Positions 1-6,340 of a stretch of DNA of 7,685 nt are shown here, in pieces. This stretch comes from Phyllobacteriaceae bacterium UBA1059. Lineage in GTDB: Bacteria; Pseudomonadota; Alphaproteobacteria; Rhizobiales; Rhizobiaceae. Numbering within the stretch: position 1 is the stretch's first letter; the number at the start of each line of letters is the position of its first letter. A program made the position numbers and the translations under genes. A model generated the notes under the pieces. It was not told where the DNA came from and did not search any database. It was given only the letters and a program-made list of their open reading frames with translations. The DNA is taken from assembly GCA_002316345.1 (NCBI GenBank), contig DCDI01000047.1, positions 1 to 7,685 on the forward strand. Reading direction: 5' to 3'.

Positions 1-1512
1 GATCTCGAACAGCAGCGCGAACTCGGCTTCGTGTCGCGCAGCCCGCGCTGGGCGATCGCGCACAAGTTCCCGGCCGAGCGCGCGACGACAACGGTGCAGG
101 CGATCGACATCAATGTCGGGCGCACCGGCAAGCTGGCGCCGCTGGCGCGTTTGCAGCCGGTGACGGTGGGCGGCGTTGTCGTGTCGAACGTCACTCTGCA
201 CAACGAAGATTATATCGAGGGCAGAGACTCCGACGGCAATCCGATCCGCGAAGGACGCGACATTCGCATCGGCGACACGGTGGTGATCCAGCGTGCCGGC
301 GACGTGATCCCGCAGGTCGTGGATGTGGTACTGGAGAAGCGGCCGGCCGAAGCGGAGCCGTATGACTTTCCCAAGCAATGCCCGGTATGCGGCTCGAAGG
401 CGGTGCGCGAGATCAATCCACGGACTGGACGGCTCGATTCAGTGCGACGCTGCACGGCGGGTCTGACATGTCCGGCGCAGGGGCGTGAAGGGCTGAAGCA
501 CTTCGTGTCACGCCATGCCTTCGACATCGTGGGCTTTGGCGAAACCTATATCGAGGCGCTGTTCGATGCCGGCCTGGTGCATGAGCCTGCCGATATCTTC
601 AAGCTCGAGTTCGAGCCGCTAAAGGCCGCGCTTGAACAGCGGCGCCAGGCGCTTTCGGATGCACGGCGTGGCGTGGACGCGGAGACCAAGAAGGCTGCGA
701 AGAAGCCTGAAACATCCAAGGCGATCGACAATCTGCTGGCTGCGATCGAGGATCGGCGCAGCATCGCGTTTGATCGTTTCATCTTCGCGCTCGGCATTCC
801 CGAGATTGGTGAAACCACGGCGAAGGCTCTGGCGCGGCACTTTGATGATGTGCGGGGACTGATCCAGGGAATCGATGCTGCGCGCGACAGTCAAGCAAGT
901 GAGGTTTGGGCGGAGCTCAACGCGCTGGAAGGCATCGGCGCGAAGAGTTTCGAGCGCCTGATGGAGGTGGGAGAGGACAAGCTCAGCGATCCGCTATGGT
1001 TGCCTACAAAGGACGGCGAGCTTGGGCTTTCGGCCAAGCAGCGCGTGGCCTTGCGCGAGCGCTTTGGCGATGAGGCCGGCATCCGCGCTGGTCTTGCGGC
1101 GGCGAAGGCAGGGCGGCCCGGTGAGGCCTATCTCGGCTTGTCGCGCGACAGCGACATCGGCACGGTCGCGAGTTTGTCGCTGATCCACTTCTTCGAGGAG
1201 GAGCATAATCGACGCGCGGTACAGGCGCTGCTCGATGCCGGGGTTTCGACCGTGAACAAGCGCGTGAAAGTGCCGGCTTCCTCGCCGGTCGCGGGCAAGA
1301 CGATCGTGTTTACCGGCTCGCTGGAGCGCATGTCACGTGACGAAGCCAAGGCGATGGCGGAGGAACTCGGCGCCAAGGCGGCTGGCTCTGTGTCCAAGAA
1401 GACGGATTTGGTTGTGGCAGGTCCGGGTGCGGGTTCAAAGCTCACGACCGCGACCGAGCTTGGCATCGAGGTCATTACCGAAGATCAGTGGTTCGAGCGC
1501 ATCGGGCGATAA
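1..1512 (+). CDS. ligA: NAD-dependent DNA ligase LigA, C-terminal part (5' end outside window)
   Basis: LigA seals nicks in duplex DNA during replication and repair, using NAD+ as the adenylate donor. The frame is open from base 1 and gives 503 residues ending at TAA. The GTG at 31 is an internal valine codon, not a start. Visible parts, in fragment numbering: the end of the adenylation domain with SRSPRWAIAHKFPAE, where K22 matches the conserved lysine of E. coli LigA (K290); an OB fold (about 35-115, with VGRTGKLAPLARLQPV); a Cys4 zinc finger (C127, C130, C151, C157); helix-hairpin-helix repeats (about 165-400); and a C-terminal BRCT domain (about 426-503, with GKTIVFTGSLERMSRDEAK and SVSKKTDLVVAGPGAGSKL). 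About 265-270 N-terminal residues, including the AMP-accepting lysine, are missing because of the window edge. The HhH region carries two stretches absent from E. coli LigA, about 205-245 (charged, Lys/Arg/Glu-rich) and about 316-385. The identification is very secure. Confidence 0.97.
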   Translation, partial: DLEQQRELGFVSRSPRWAIAHKFPAERATTTVQAIDINVGRTGKLAPLARLQPVTVGGVVVSNVTLHNEDYIEGRDSDGNPIREGRDIRIGDTVVIQRAGDVIPQVVDVVLEKRPAEAEPYDFPKQCPVCGSKAVREINPRTGRLDSVRRCTAGLTCPAQGREGLKHFVSRHAFDIVGFGETYIEALFDAGLVHEPADIFKLEFEPLKAALEQRRQALSDARRGVDAETKKAAKKPETSKAIDNLLAAIEDRRSIAFDRFIFALGIPEIGETTAKALARHFDDVRGLIQGIDAARDSQASEVWAELNALEGIGAKSFERLMEVGEDKLSDPLWLPTKDGELGLSAKQRVALRERFGDEAGIRAGLAAAKAGRPGEAYLGLSRDSDIGTVASLSLIHFFEEEHNRRAVQALLDAGVSTVNKRVKVPASSPVAGKTIVFTGSLERMSRDEAKAMAEELGAKAAGSVSKKTDLVVAGPGAGSKLTTATELGIEVITEDQWFERIGR

Positions 1513-1609
1513 AGGGGGCGGTTGAAGGCTGGATCAATGGAATTCGTGTGACGCGCAGTGGCATTTCACCTAAGCGCGGAGCCAAGTCTTCCTTGCCAGG
1601 GTCCAGCCG

Positions 1610-2359
1610 ATGTCAGCAACATCCGTGTCGAGCGATCGTCTTGACGACCTCTGGAAGGGTGTGCGAGCCGGGGTGCCGATCTTCGTGGCGTCGGCCCCTT
1701 TTGCGGTTTTGTTCGGTGCGATGGCCGTTGAAAATGGCCTGAGCGTTGCACAAGCCGTCTTGATGAGTGCGGCCGTGTATGGCGGAGCCAGCCAGATGGT
1801 GGGCATCGAGCTCTTCGGCCAGCATGTTGCGCCGTGGCTGATCGTGTTTTCGATCTTTGCCGTCAACTTTCGTCATGTGCTCTATTCCGCGGCGATCGGT
1901 CAGCATGTGCCGCACTGGTCACCACTGAAAAAAGCCGCCGCCTTCTTTTTCCTGGTTGATCCGGTGTTTGCCGAGTCTGAGCGTCGGGTCGAAAACGGCA
2001 AGCGGATCTCGATCATCTGGTATGCCGGCATGTCGCTGCCGATGTATTGTTCCTGGATCTTGATGACCTGGATCGGAGCCAAGTTCGGTAGCCAGGTCAT
2101 GCCGGACGCGCATGCCATCGGGCTCGATTTCCTGCTGTCGATCTATTTTCTCGGCCTCGTCATGGGCTTTCGAAAACGACCCCGCTGGCTTCCTGTCGTC
2201 TTGGTCAGTGCTGTCGTATCGGTGATTGCCTATCGCACCATTGGTTCGCCCTGGCACGTCAGCATCGGCGCGCTCGCAGGTATCCTGCTGGCCGCAGCTT
2301 TGCCGCCAAGGGCGGCCGTTCCTCTCGAAGCGGCTGCAGTCGAGGAGGCGACATCATGA
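1610..2359 (+). CDS. azlC: AzlC family branched-chain amino acid exporter, large subunit
   Basis: This is a 249-residue inner-membrane protein of the AzlC family. With a small AzlD partner, family members export branched-chain amino acids and analogues (AzlCD of Bacillus, BrnFE of Corynebacterium, YgaZH of E. coli). Family signatures are visible: YGGASQMVGIELF (residues 57-69), AVNFRHVLYSAAI (84-96) and FFFLVDPVFA (112-121). Hydrophobic spans fall at roughly 20-40, 46-64, 74-94, 133-155, 170-187, 193-209 and 213-231. The start is ATG at 1610: the frame is closed upstream by TAA at 1571-1573, there is no other start between, and AGGG at 1598-1601 is a modest ribosome site 8 bases away. The 97 bases between ligA and this gene show no clear terminator or convincing promoter, so read-through from ligA is possible. 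The stop overlaps the azlD start. The substrate is inferred from the family only. Confidence 0.93.
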   Translation: MSATSVSSDRLDDLWKGVRAGVPIFVASAPFAVLFGAMAVENGLSVAQAVLMSAAVYGGASQMVGIELFGQHVAPWLIVFSIFAVNFRHVLYSAAIGQHVPHWSPLKKAAAFFFLVDPVFAESERRVENGKRISIIWYAGMSLPMYCSWILMTWIGAKFGSQVMPDAHAIGLDFLLSIYFLGLVMGFRKRPRWLPVVLVSAVVSVIAYRTIGSPWHVSIGALAGILLAAALPPRAAVPLEAAAVEEATS

Positions 2360-2652
2360 GCGTCAATCTTTGGATCATCCTGCTCGGCGGCCTGGCGACC
2401 TATCTGACGCGCATCGGTGGCCACATTGTTCTTTCGCGCTTTGACAGCATCCATCCGCGTGTTCAGGCAGGGCTTGAGGCCGTGCCCGCAGCTGTTTTGA
2501 CGACGCTGGTTGCGCCTGCTGCCATGAATGGCGGTCCGGCCGAATGGTCGGCCCTGCTGGTCGCCGCGTTTGTTTGCCTGCGTGCGCCGATGTTCATCGG
2601 CTTCGTGGCCGGTGCCGCAGTGCTGATCGCCATGCGGCACTGGCTGGCCTGA
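2356..2652 (+). CDS. azlD: AzlD family branched-chain amino acid exporter, small subunit
   Basis: This is a 98-residue membrane protein of the AzlD family, the small partner that AzlC needs for export. Visible family features are GGLATYLTRIGGHIVLSRF (residues 11-29), the conserved LEAVPAAVLTTLVAPAAM stretch (40-57) and about four hydrophobic spans (5-22, 44-60, 64-77, 78-95). Its length is normal for the family. The start ATG overlaps the azlC stop in an ATGA junction, with a good GAGGAG ribosome site just upstream inside azlC, so the two subunits are very likely translated in a coupled way. The gene ends at TGA 2650-2652, immediately against the stop codon of the convergent aminopeptidase gene. 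Confidence 0.92.
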   Translation: MSVNLWIILLGGLATYLTRIGGHIVLSRFDSIHPRVQAGLEAVPAAVLTTLVAPAAMNGGPAEWSALLVAAFVCLRAPMFIGFVAGAAVLIAMRHWLA

Positions 2653-4479
2653 TCAGCCTTCGAGCGGCTGCGTTTTTTCTTCCAGCCATTTGGCTGCGTC
2701 GCCGGAAACGAGCGAGGCCAGCTCGCGTTGAACCCAGGCGTGATAAGTGTCGAGCCAGCTTTGCTCATCCGGCGTCAGCAAGCTCGGGTCGATGAGCCGC
2801 CGTTCGAACGGGCAGAGCGTCAGCGTTTCGAAGCTGTGCATCGGAATGTCGCCGCCATCGACGTCGGCAGCTGCTTCCACCACGATCAGGTTTTCCAGCC
2901 GGATGCCATAGGAGCCGGGTTTGTAATAACCGGGCTCGTTGGACAGGATCATGCCGGCCAGGAGCTTTTCCGTGCCAGTCTTGGCGATGCGCTGCGGCCC
3001 CTCATGCACGGCGAGGTAGGAGCCCACACCGTGGCCGGTGCCATGGGCAAAATCGAGCCCGGCCTTCCAGTGGTTCAGGCGCGCCACCGCATCGATGTCG
3101 CAACCGCGCGTTCCTGCCGGGAAGCGCAGCAGCGAAATTGCGATCAGGCCCTTCAGCACGATCGTGTAATGCCTGATCATCTCCGCCGTCGGCGTGCCGA
3201 TGATGGTGGTGCGGGTGATGTCGGTGGTGCCATCCTGATACTGCGCACCGGAATCCACGAGATACAACTCGTTCTGTTCGAGCACGCGGTTGGTCTTGCG
3301 GGTCACGCGATAATGCATGATGGCGCCATTCGGCCCGGAACCGGAGATAGTGTCGAAGGAAATGTCGCGAAGGGGCATCTGCGCTTCATCGCCTGCCGTG
3401 CGACGAAAACCTTCCAGCTTCTCGACTGTTGTGATTTCGTCGACCTTTCCGCCCTGCTGCTGTTCCACCCAATGCAGGAAGTTCACAATGGCCGCGCCAT
3501 CGCGGCGATGGGCGGCACGACTGCCTTCAAGCTCGGCTGCGTTCTTGGTGGCGCGGGGCAGGCGCGCGGGATCGGCAAGCGGCACGACCCGACCGCCATT
3601 GTCTTCCACGATCAGGCGCAGCTTTTCGGCGGCAAGACCGAAATCGAGGCCGATAACGGCGTTCTTGGAAAGCTGGGCAAGAGCGCTTTCCAGGTCCGTC
3701 GGCGACCGCAGATCGCAGAGCTGCGTGAGGTAGGCTTTGGTCTCGATGTCGAGCTTGCGCTCATCGATGAACAACTGCGGCAGACCTTCCGCCGGCAGAA
3801 TGGCAAAGCTGAGAGCGAGCGGCGTATGGAGCACATCGCTGCCGCGGATGTTGAAGGCCCATGCCACGGAGGAAGGGTCAGTCAGCACGGTGGCGTCGAT
3901 ACCGATGTCGCGCACGCGGGCTCCCAGCCGAGGCAGCTTGTTTTTGGCCAACTCACCGGCGAAGGCTTCCGGCTGGATCGCAGTGCGGCCAAGTGGCGGT
4001 TCCGGCTGATCTTCCCAGATCAGATCAACGAGGTTGTCGACGGCGACTAGGGATGCGCCACGTTGTTCAACAGCCTGTCGTAAGGACCGGACTCCCGCCA
4101 CTGTATGCAGCCAGGGGTCGAAGCCGAGGCGCGTTCCACGCTCCAGATTCTGCTCGATCCAAACTGGCGGCGGCGAATCCACTAGGCTTTCGAAGGTGAA
4201 GGTTTGTGGATCAGCCTGCTTACGTACCTGCAGCGTGTAGCGACCATCCACGAAGATCAGGGCGCTGTCCCGAAGGATCAGGGCGATCCCGGCCGAACCT
4301 GTGAAGCCCGTCAACCATTGAAGGCGTTCTGCGCGAGGCGGAACATATTCGCCCTGATGCTCGTCTGCCCGCGGAACGAGGAAGCCGTCCATGCCGGTTT
4401 CTTCCATCAGGCGGCGCAGCTTGGCGACGCGCTCTCTGCCCTGGGAGGGGTCGGTTAGCGATTCAAAAGACTGAAACAT
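2653..4479 (-). CDS. pepP: Aminopeptidase P family protein (Xaa-Pro aminopeptidase, M24B)
   Basis: This is a 608-residue metallopeptidase predicted to remove an N-terminal residue that precedes proline, acting in the cytoplasm because no signal peptide is present. The layout is that of the long three-domain (human XPNPEP1-like) form rather than the roughly 440-residue E. coli PepP: two creatinase-like N-terminal domains (about 1-165 and 166-310) and a pita-bread catalytic domain (about 320-545), then a C-terminal extension. The five dinuclear metal ligands are all visible: D409 and D420 (YLVDSGAQYQDGTTDITRT), H483 (HGTGHGVGSYL), E515 (SNEPGYY) and E529 (GIRLEN). Supporting histidines are H389 (AIMHY), H479 and H492 (VHEGP). 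The N-terminal MFQSFE agrees with what I recall of rhizobial homologues and supports the ATG at 4477-4479; the ribosome site is weak (AGAG). It appears monocistronic, convergent with azlD and divergent from the 54-residue gene. The gene symbol is by family habit only. Confidence 0.95.
   Translation of the reverse strand: MFQSFESLTDPSQGRERVAKLRRLMEETGMDGFLVPRADEHQGEYVPPRAERLQWLTGFTGSAGIALILRDSALIFVDGRYTLQVRKQADPQTFTFESLVDSPPPVWIEQNLERGTRLGFDPWLHTVAGVRSLRQAVEQRGASLVAVDNLVDLIWEDQPEPPLGRTAIQPEAFAGELAKNKLPRLGARVRDIGIDATVLTDPSSVAWAFNIRGSDVLHTPLALSFAILPAEGLPQLFIDERKLDIETKAYLTQLCDLRSPTDLESALAQLSKNAVIGLDFGLAAEKLRLIVEDNGGRVVPLADPARLPRATKNAAELEGSRAAHRRDGAAIVNFLHWVEQQQGGKVDEITTVEKLEGFRRTAGDEAQMPLRDISFDTISGSGPNGAIMHYRVTRKTNRVLEQNELYLVDSGAQYQDGTTDITRTTIIGTPTAEMIRHYTIVLKGLIAISLLRFPAGTRGCDIDAVARLNHWKAGLDFAHGTGHGVGSYLAVHEGPQRIAKTGTEKLLAGMILSNEPGYYKPGSYGIRLENLIVVEAAADVDGGDIPMHSFETLTLCPFERRLIDPSLLTPDEQSWLDTYHAWVQRELASLVSGDAAKWLEEKTQPLEG
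2654..2678 (+). terminator. candidate intrinsic terminator for azlCD inside the opposing gene's 3' end
   Basis: Two bases after the azlD stop, CAGCC (2654-2658) can pair with GGCTG (2666-2670) around a 7-base loop. After CG comes a run of six T (2673-2678). This has the shape of a rho-independent terminator for rightward transcription. The stem is only 5 bp and sits 2 bases from the T run, so it is weak. The T run is also the antisense of lysine codons near the end of the aminopeptidase gene, so it may be a by-product of coding. CAGCC can instead pair with an upstream GGCTG (2642-2646). Confidence 0.35.
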
Positions 4480-4553
4480 GATGCGCTCTGTTGATGATGC
4501 AGCGTGTTCTTAGCACGTCGGCGAGCCGGATGGTGCAAAGATGAGCAGGTTGT

Positions 4554-4603
4554 TTTTGTGCATTGCAAAACGACATTGCTGCCATGCACAATTCGGCATG
4601 GCA
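4554..4603. promoter_or_regulatory. overlapping inverted repeats in divergent spacer
   Basis: The 180-base spacer between the aminopeptidase start (4479) and the 54-residue gene (4660) holds stacked symmetry. TTGTGCAT (4556-4563) and ATGCACAA (4584-4591) form a perfect 8-bp inverted repeat with 20 bases between. TGCCATGC (4580-4587) and GCATGGCA (4596-4603) form a second perfect 8-bp repeat with an 8-base loop. They share bases 4584-4587, so only one hairpin could form at a time. A shorter TTTTG/CAAAA repeat (4554-4558, 4566-4570) and a direct repeat of CATTGC (4561-4566, 4574-4579) lie within. This could be an operator or an RNA leader structure. The repeats are seen; the function is inferred. 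Confidence 0.4.
4563..4592 (+). promoter_or_regulatory. weak candidate sigma-70-type promoter for the 54-residue gene
   Basis: TTGCAA (4563-4568) matches 4 of 6 positions of a -35 box. After 18 bases, CACAAT (4587-4592) matches 4 of 6 of a -10 box. Transcription would start near 4599 and give a leader of about 60 bases. The -10 box would lie inside the inverted repeats, which suits an operator. The match is weak and could be chance. Confidence 0.25.
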
Positions 4604-4659
4604 AAGTAGGTCAGTGCAGCTTACCTTTCTCCTCAGAACACAAACGCATGGAGATTGAG

Positions 4660-4824
4660 ATGACTGCACAGACCGCTAAGCGTGGCTTCTTCCGCAACGC
4701 CCTCAACGCTCTGATGGACGCACGCTTCCGTGAAGCACAGCGCGTGGTGGATGCTTTCGAAGCCAAGAACGGCCGCACCCGCGCCGACGTGCTGGCTCGC
4801 CGGAGCATCTCCGCGGGTTACTGA
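4660..4824 (+). CDS. Small basic hypothetical protein, 54 residues
   Basis: I do not recognise a named family. The product is a 54-residue basic protein that starts MTAQTAKRGFFRN and ends RRSISAGY. The middle (about 8-38) reads as one amphipathic helix rich in Arg, Ala and Glu. There is no signal peptide, cysteine or membrane span. The start at 4660 is preferred over ATG 4648 because GGAG (4650-4653) then lies 6 bases upstream. Three things say it is a real gene: this ribosome site, its own strong terminator 18 bases after the stop, and codon use leaning to CGC/CGT, AAG, TTC and CTC/CTG, as in well-expressed genes. TCTCC (4628-4632) could pair with GGAGA (4650-4654) and mask the ribosome site, but only by 5 bp. 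It is transcribed away from the aminopeptidase gene and towards prmA. A role in nucleic acid or ribosome binding is possible from the charge, but is only a guess. Confidence 0.75.
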   Translation: MTAQTAKRGFFRNALNALMDARFREAQRVVDAFEAKNGRTRADVLARRSISAGY

Positions 4825-4842
4825 GAACTGCTCATGGAATGC

Positions 4843-4873
4843 AAAAGGCGGCCGAAAGGTCGCCTTTTTTGTT
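4843..4873. terminator. bidirectional intrinsic terminator between the 54-residue gene and prmA
   Basis: GGCGGCC (4847-4853) pairs with GGTCGCC (4858-4864) across a GAAA tetraloop. This gives a 7-bp GC-rich stem with one G-U pair, preceded by AAAA (4843-4846) and followed by TTTTTT (4865-4870). Read rightward it is a textbook rho-independent terminator for the 54-residue gene. Read leftward the same stem ends in TTTT (complement of 4843-4846), directly after the prmA stop (4874-4876), so it can also end the prmA operon. The rightward form has the longer U tract. Confidence 0.9.
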
Positions 4874-5737
4874 TCAGCGCTTCAGGTGAAGCGTGACCCA
4901 GCCTTCAAGCGGAAGGGTGCGAATGTGCCGGAAGCCCTGCGCGACATAGGCGGCAATGACGGCGTTGCGCTGACGCTGCAGAATGCCCGACAGGATCACC
5001 GATCCGCCCGGCACGAGATGATTGCGCATTTCGGGCGCAAGCCGCATCAGCGGCTTTGCCAGGATGTTTGCGACGATCAGGTCGAGAGGTGCCGCTGCTG
5101 CGATGGCGCGGTGTGCAAAGCCGATCGCGGTTTCGCCGCGCACAAGATCCCCGACCTGATTGAGGCGCGCATTTTCGACTGCAACCCGCACGGCAACCGG
5201 ATCGATGTCGGTCGCAAGCACGCGGCGTCGCGTCAGCTTAGCCATGGCGATAGCGAGAACTGCGCTTCCGGTTCCCAGGTCCAGCATCCAGCGCGGATTT
5301 TCGCGCCGGACCACCTCGCCGATCACGGTCAGGCAGCCAGCTGTCGTACCATGATGGCCGGTGCCGAAGGCAAGACCCGCTTCAATCTCGATGCCGATGT
5401 CACTGGGCTGCAGCCGGTCACGATCATGATGGCCATGAACGAGAAAGCGGCCGGCGCGCACCGGCTTCAGTCCCTGTAGCGAAGCCGTGACCCAATCGAT
5501 CTCCGGCAGTTCCTCTCGGTTGATCGAGAGGTCGGGAGCGGCTGATCGAATGCGCTCTTCGGCCGTCTCGTCTTCGGCGTCGGCATAGATGGAAATCTCG
5601 TGACGATCGGCGGCTTCGTCCAGTTCGACCATCGCGATGGGATAGCCGTCTTCCTCGAACACGGCTTCCAGTTGGCGGTGAAGATCGCGAACGGGTCTGC
5701 CTTCGCCGACGAAAAACAACCTGACTTGATCGACCAT
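4874..5737 (-). CDS. prmA: Ribosomal protein L11 methyltransferase PrmA
   Basis: PrmA uses S-adenosylmethionine to methylate ribosomal protein L11 in the cytoplasm. The 287-residue product has an N-terminal substrate-recognition domain (about 1-85) and a Rossmann methyltransferase domain (about 95-287). Diagnostic stretches are ASLQGLKPVRAGRFLVHG (85-102), EIEAGLAFGTGHHGTT (117-132), SAM-binding motif I DLGTGSAVLAIA (153-164), the acidic DIDP after strand 2 (177-180) and NILAKPL (224-230). In motif I the third glycine of the usual D-x-G-x-G-x-G is alanine (A159). The ATG at 5735-5737 shares one base with the SCO stop (TGATG on the minus strand). With no strong ribosome site of its own, it probably depends on re-initiation after SCO. 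It is the last gene of a three-gene operon and ends at the bidirectional hairpin. Confidence 0.95.
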   Translation of the reverse strand: MVDQVRLFFVGEGRPVRDLHRQLEAVFEEDGYPIAMVELDEAADRHEISIYADAEDETAEERIRSAAPDLSINREELPEIDWVTASLQGLKPVRAGRFLVHGHHDRDRLQPSDIGIEIEAGLAFGTGHHGTTAGCLTVIGEVVRRENPRWMLDLGTGSAVLAIAMAKLTRRRVLATDIDPVAVRVAVENARLNQVGDLVRGETAIGFAHRAIAAAAPLDLIVANILAKPLMRLAPEMRNHLVPGGSVILSGILQRQRNAVIAAYVAQGFRHIRTLPLEGWVTLHLKR

Positions 5738-6318
5738 CAGGCGCCCGCCAGCCGCTTCAGCTTGGCAATGGCTGCCTGCGGGTTTTCCTCATAGGCGATG
5801 GTGCCGAAAAAGTCGCCGTCGGGCTTGAGCAGCAGAACGGACGCCGTGTGATCCATCGTGTAATCGTCGCCTTCCAGCGGGACCTTGCGGAAGTAGATGC
5901 CGAAGGACTTTGCCATGGCTTCCACCTTGGCCGTCTCACCGGTCAAGCCAACGATCCGGTCAGACACGTTGCCGACATAGGACTTCATGATCTCCGGCGT
6001 GTCGCGCTCGGGATCAACCGAAACGAAGTAAGCGCGGATGTTCTTGCCCTCATCGCCCAGCGTTTTCAGCCAGCCATCCATCTCGAACAAGGTGGTCGGG
6101 CAGACTTCCGGGCAGTGGGTGAAACCGAAGAAGACCGCCGAGGGATGGCCGCGGAAGGCGGCTTCCGTCACCGGCTTGCCGTCCTGATCCACCAGCGTGA
6201 ACGGATCGCCGAAGGCGCGCGCTTCAGTGCTCGCAGCGCCCTGATAGATCACGAAGGACCCGATGCCCACGACAACTGCCGCAAGCACGGCAGCGGCAAT
6301 GAGGATGACGCGCATCAT
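5737..6318 (-). CDS. SCO1/SenC family copper chaperone
   Basis: This is a membrane-anchored thioredoxin-fold protein of 193 residues. Family members bind copper and help build the CuA centre of cytochrome c oxidase. Residues 3-25 form an uncleaved signal anchor, so the remainder should face the periplasm. The copper ligands are all present: the CxxxC motif FTHCPEVCPTT (C69, C73) and H157 in TMDHTASVLLL. The family stretch VDPERDTPEI is at 101-110. Two tandem ATG codons (6316-6318 and 6313-6315) could start it. The first has AAGGAG on the minus strand (complement of 6326-6331) at 7 bases, the best ribosome site in the window. It lies 22 bases after the small membrane-protein gene and overlaps prmA by one base. 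No oxidase genes are in the window, so the target is inferred from the family. Confidence 0.95.
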   Translation of the reverse strand: MMRVILIAAAVLAAVVVGIGSFVIYQGAASTEARAFGDPFTLVDQDGKPVTEAAFRGHPSAVFFGFTHCPEVCPTTLFEMDGWLKTLGDEGKNIRAYFVSVDPERDTPEIMKSYVGNVSDRIVGLTGETAKVEAMAKSFGIYFRKVPLEGDDYTMDHTASVLLLKPDGDFFGTIAYEENPQAAIAKLKRLAGA

Positions 6319-6340
6319 CGACGAACTCCTTCATTTTGGA

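Noticed and set aside
1513..1609. Terminator or promoter between ligA and azlC
   Set aside because: No stem followed by a T run is present. TTGAAG at 1522-1527 lacks a -10 box at any normal spacing.
1488..1742. 84-codon frame on the plus strand bridging ligA and azlC
   Set aside because: It overlaps both genes in a different frame, has no family features and is rich in Arg, Ser and Cys, as shadow frames usually are.
2728..4050. 440-codon open frame on the plus strand
   Set aside because: It lies wholly antisense to the aminopeptidase gene, whose catalytic motifs are complete. Long antisense frames are common in GC-rich coding DNA. It has no recognisable domain or ribosome site.
4504..4659. 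Longer version of the 54-residue gene starting further upstream
   Set aside because: It would put the inverted repeats inside coding sequence, and the added residues look random. The GGAG site at 4650-4653 is well placed for ATG 4660.
4730..5479. 249-codon open frame on the plus strand
   Set aside because: It runs antisense to prmA, overlaps the 54-residue gene in another frame and reads through the strong terminator at 4843-4873.
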